Both the position numbers and the translations under genes were made by a program. A model generated the notes under the pieces. That model worked only from the letters and a program-made list of their open reading frames with translations, was not told the DNA's origin and did no database searches. Shown here piece by piece: positions 6,659-6,661 of a stretch of 6,661 bases of DNA. The stretch spans positions 1 through 6,661 of the forward strand of contig CAMYLW010000093.1 in the NCBI GenBank assembly GCA_947259475.1, written 5' to 3'. Source of the DNA: Thermodesulfobacteriota bacterium. GTDB lineage: Bacteria; Desulfobacterota; Syntrophobacteria; BM002. Numbering within the stretch: position 1 is the stretch's first letter; the number at the start of each line of letters is the position of its first letter.

Positions 6659-6661
6659 ACA

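Overview
The window (6,661 bases, mid-range GC in the genes with AT-rich gaps) looks like chromosomal DNA of a free-living Gram-negative bacterium. An outer-membrane-type lipoprotein with an LpoA-like layout, a GatCA amidotransferase pair and a GlgC of the long-insert, non-enteric type suggest an uncultured Desulfobacterota/deltaproteobacterial-type organism. That assignment is an inference from protein style and gap repeats, not a proven placement. I see no phage, plasmid, CRISPR, transposase, tRNA or rRNA sequence.

Layout, left to right. Positions 1-121 hold what is probably the tail of an upstream + strand gene (stop at 49-51), followed by a strong rho-independent terminator (71-121). Next comes a perfect 24-bp inverted repeat (136-159/190-213). 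A 700-residue lipoprotein gene follows (260-2362, +); it joins a TPR-like helical region to a type 1 periplasmic-binding fold, as in LpoA-type penicillin-binding protein activators. A gap with degenerate GGATT/GGAATT repeats (2363-2500) leads to gatC (2501-2785, +). An AT-rich 158-base spacer separates it from gatA (2944-4401, +).

The right part runs on the other strand. A class I SAM-dependent methyltransferase gene (5071-4433) ends 31 bases from the gatA stop, convergent with it. It is preceded by glgC, ADP-glucose pyrophosphorylase (6427-5150), 78 bases upstream and in the same direction. The last 234 bases hold the glgC leader and a pair of adjacent hairpins (6567-6585 and 6586-6658) that look like an intergenic palindromic repeat.

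Functionally the genes are housekeeping: cell-envelope/peptidoglycan support, indirect Gln-tRNA(Gln)/Asn-tRNA(Asn) formation (GatCA, with gatB not in the window), and glycogen-type glucan synthesis (glgC, with glgA and glgB not in the window). No gene set here forms a recognisable new system. The least explained parts are the intergenic repeats and the unassigned methyltransferase.
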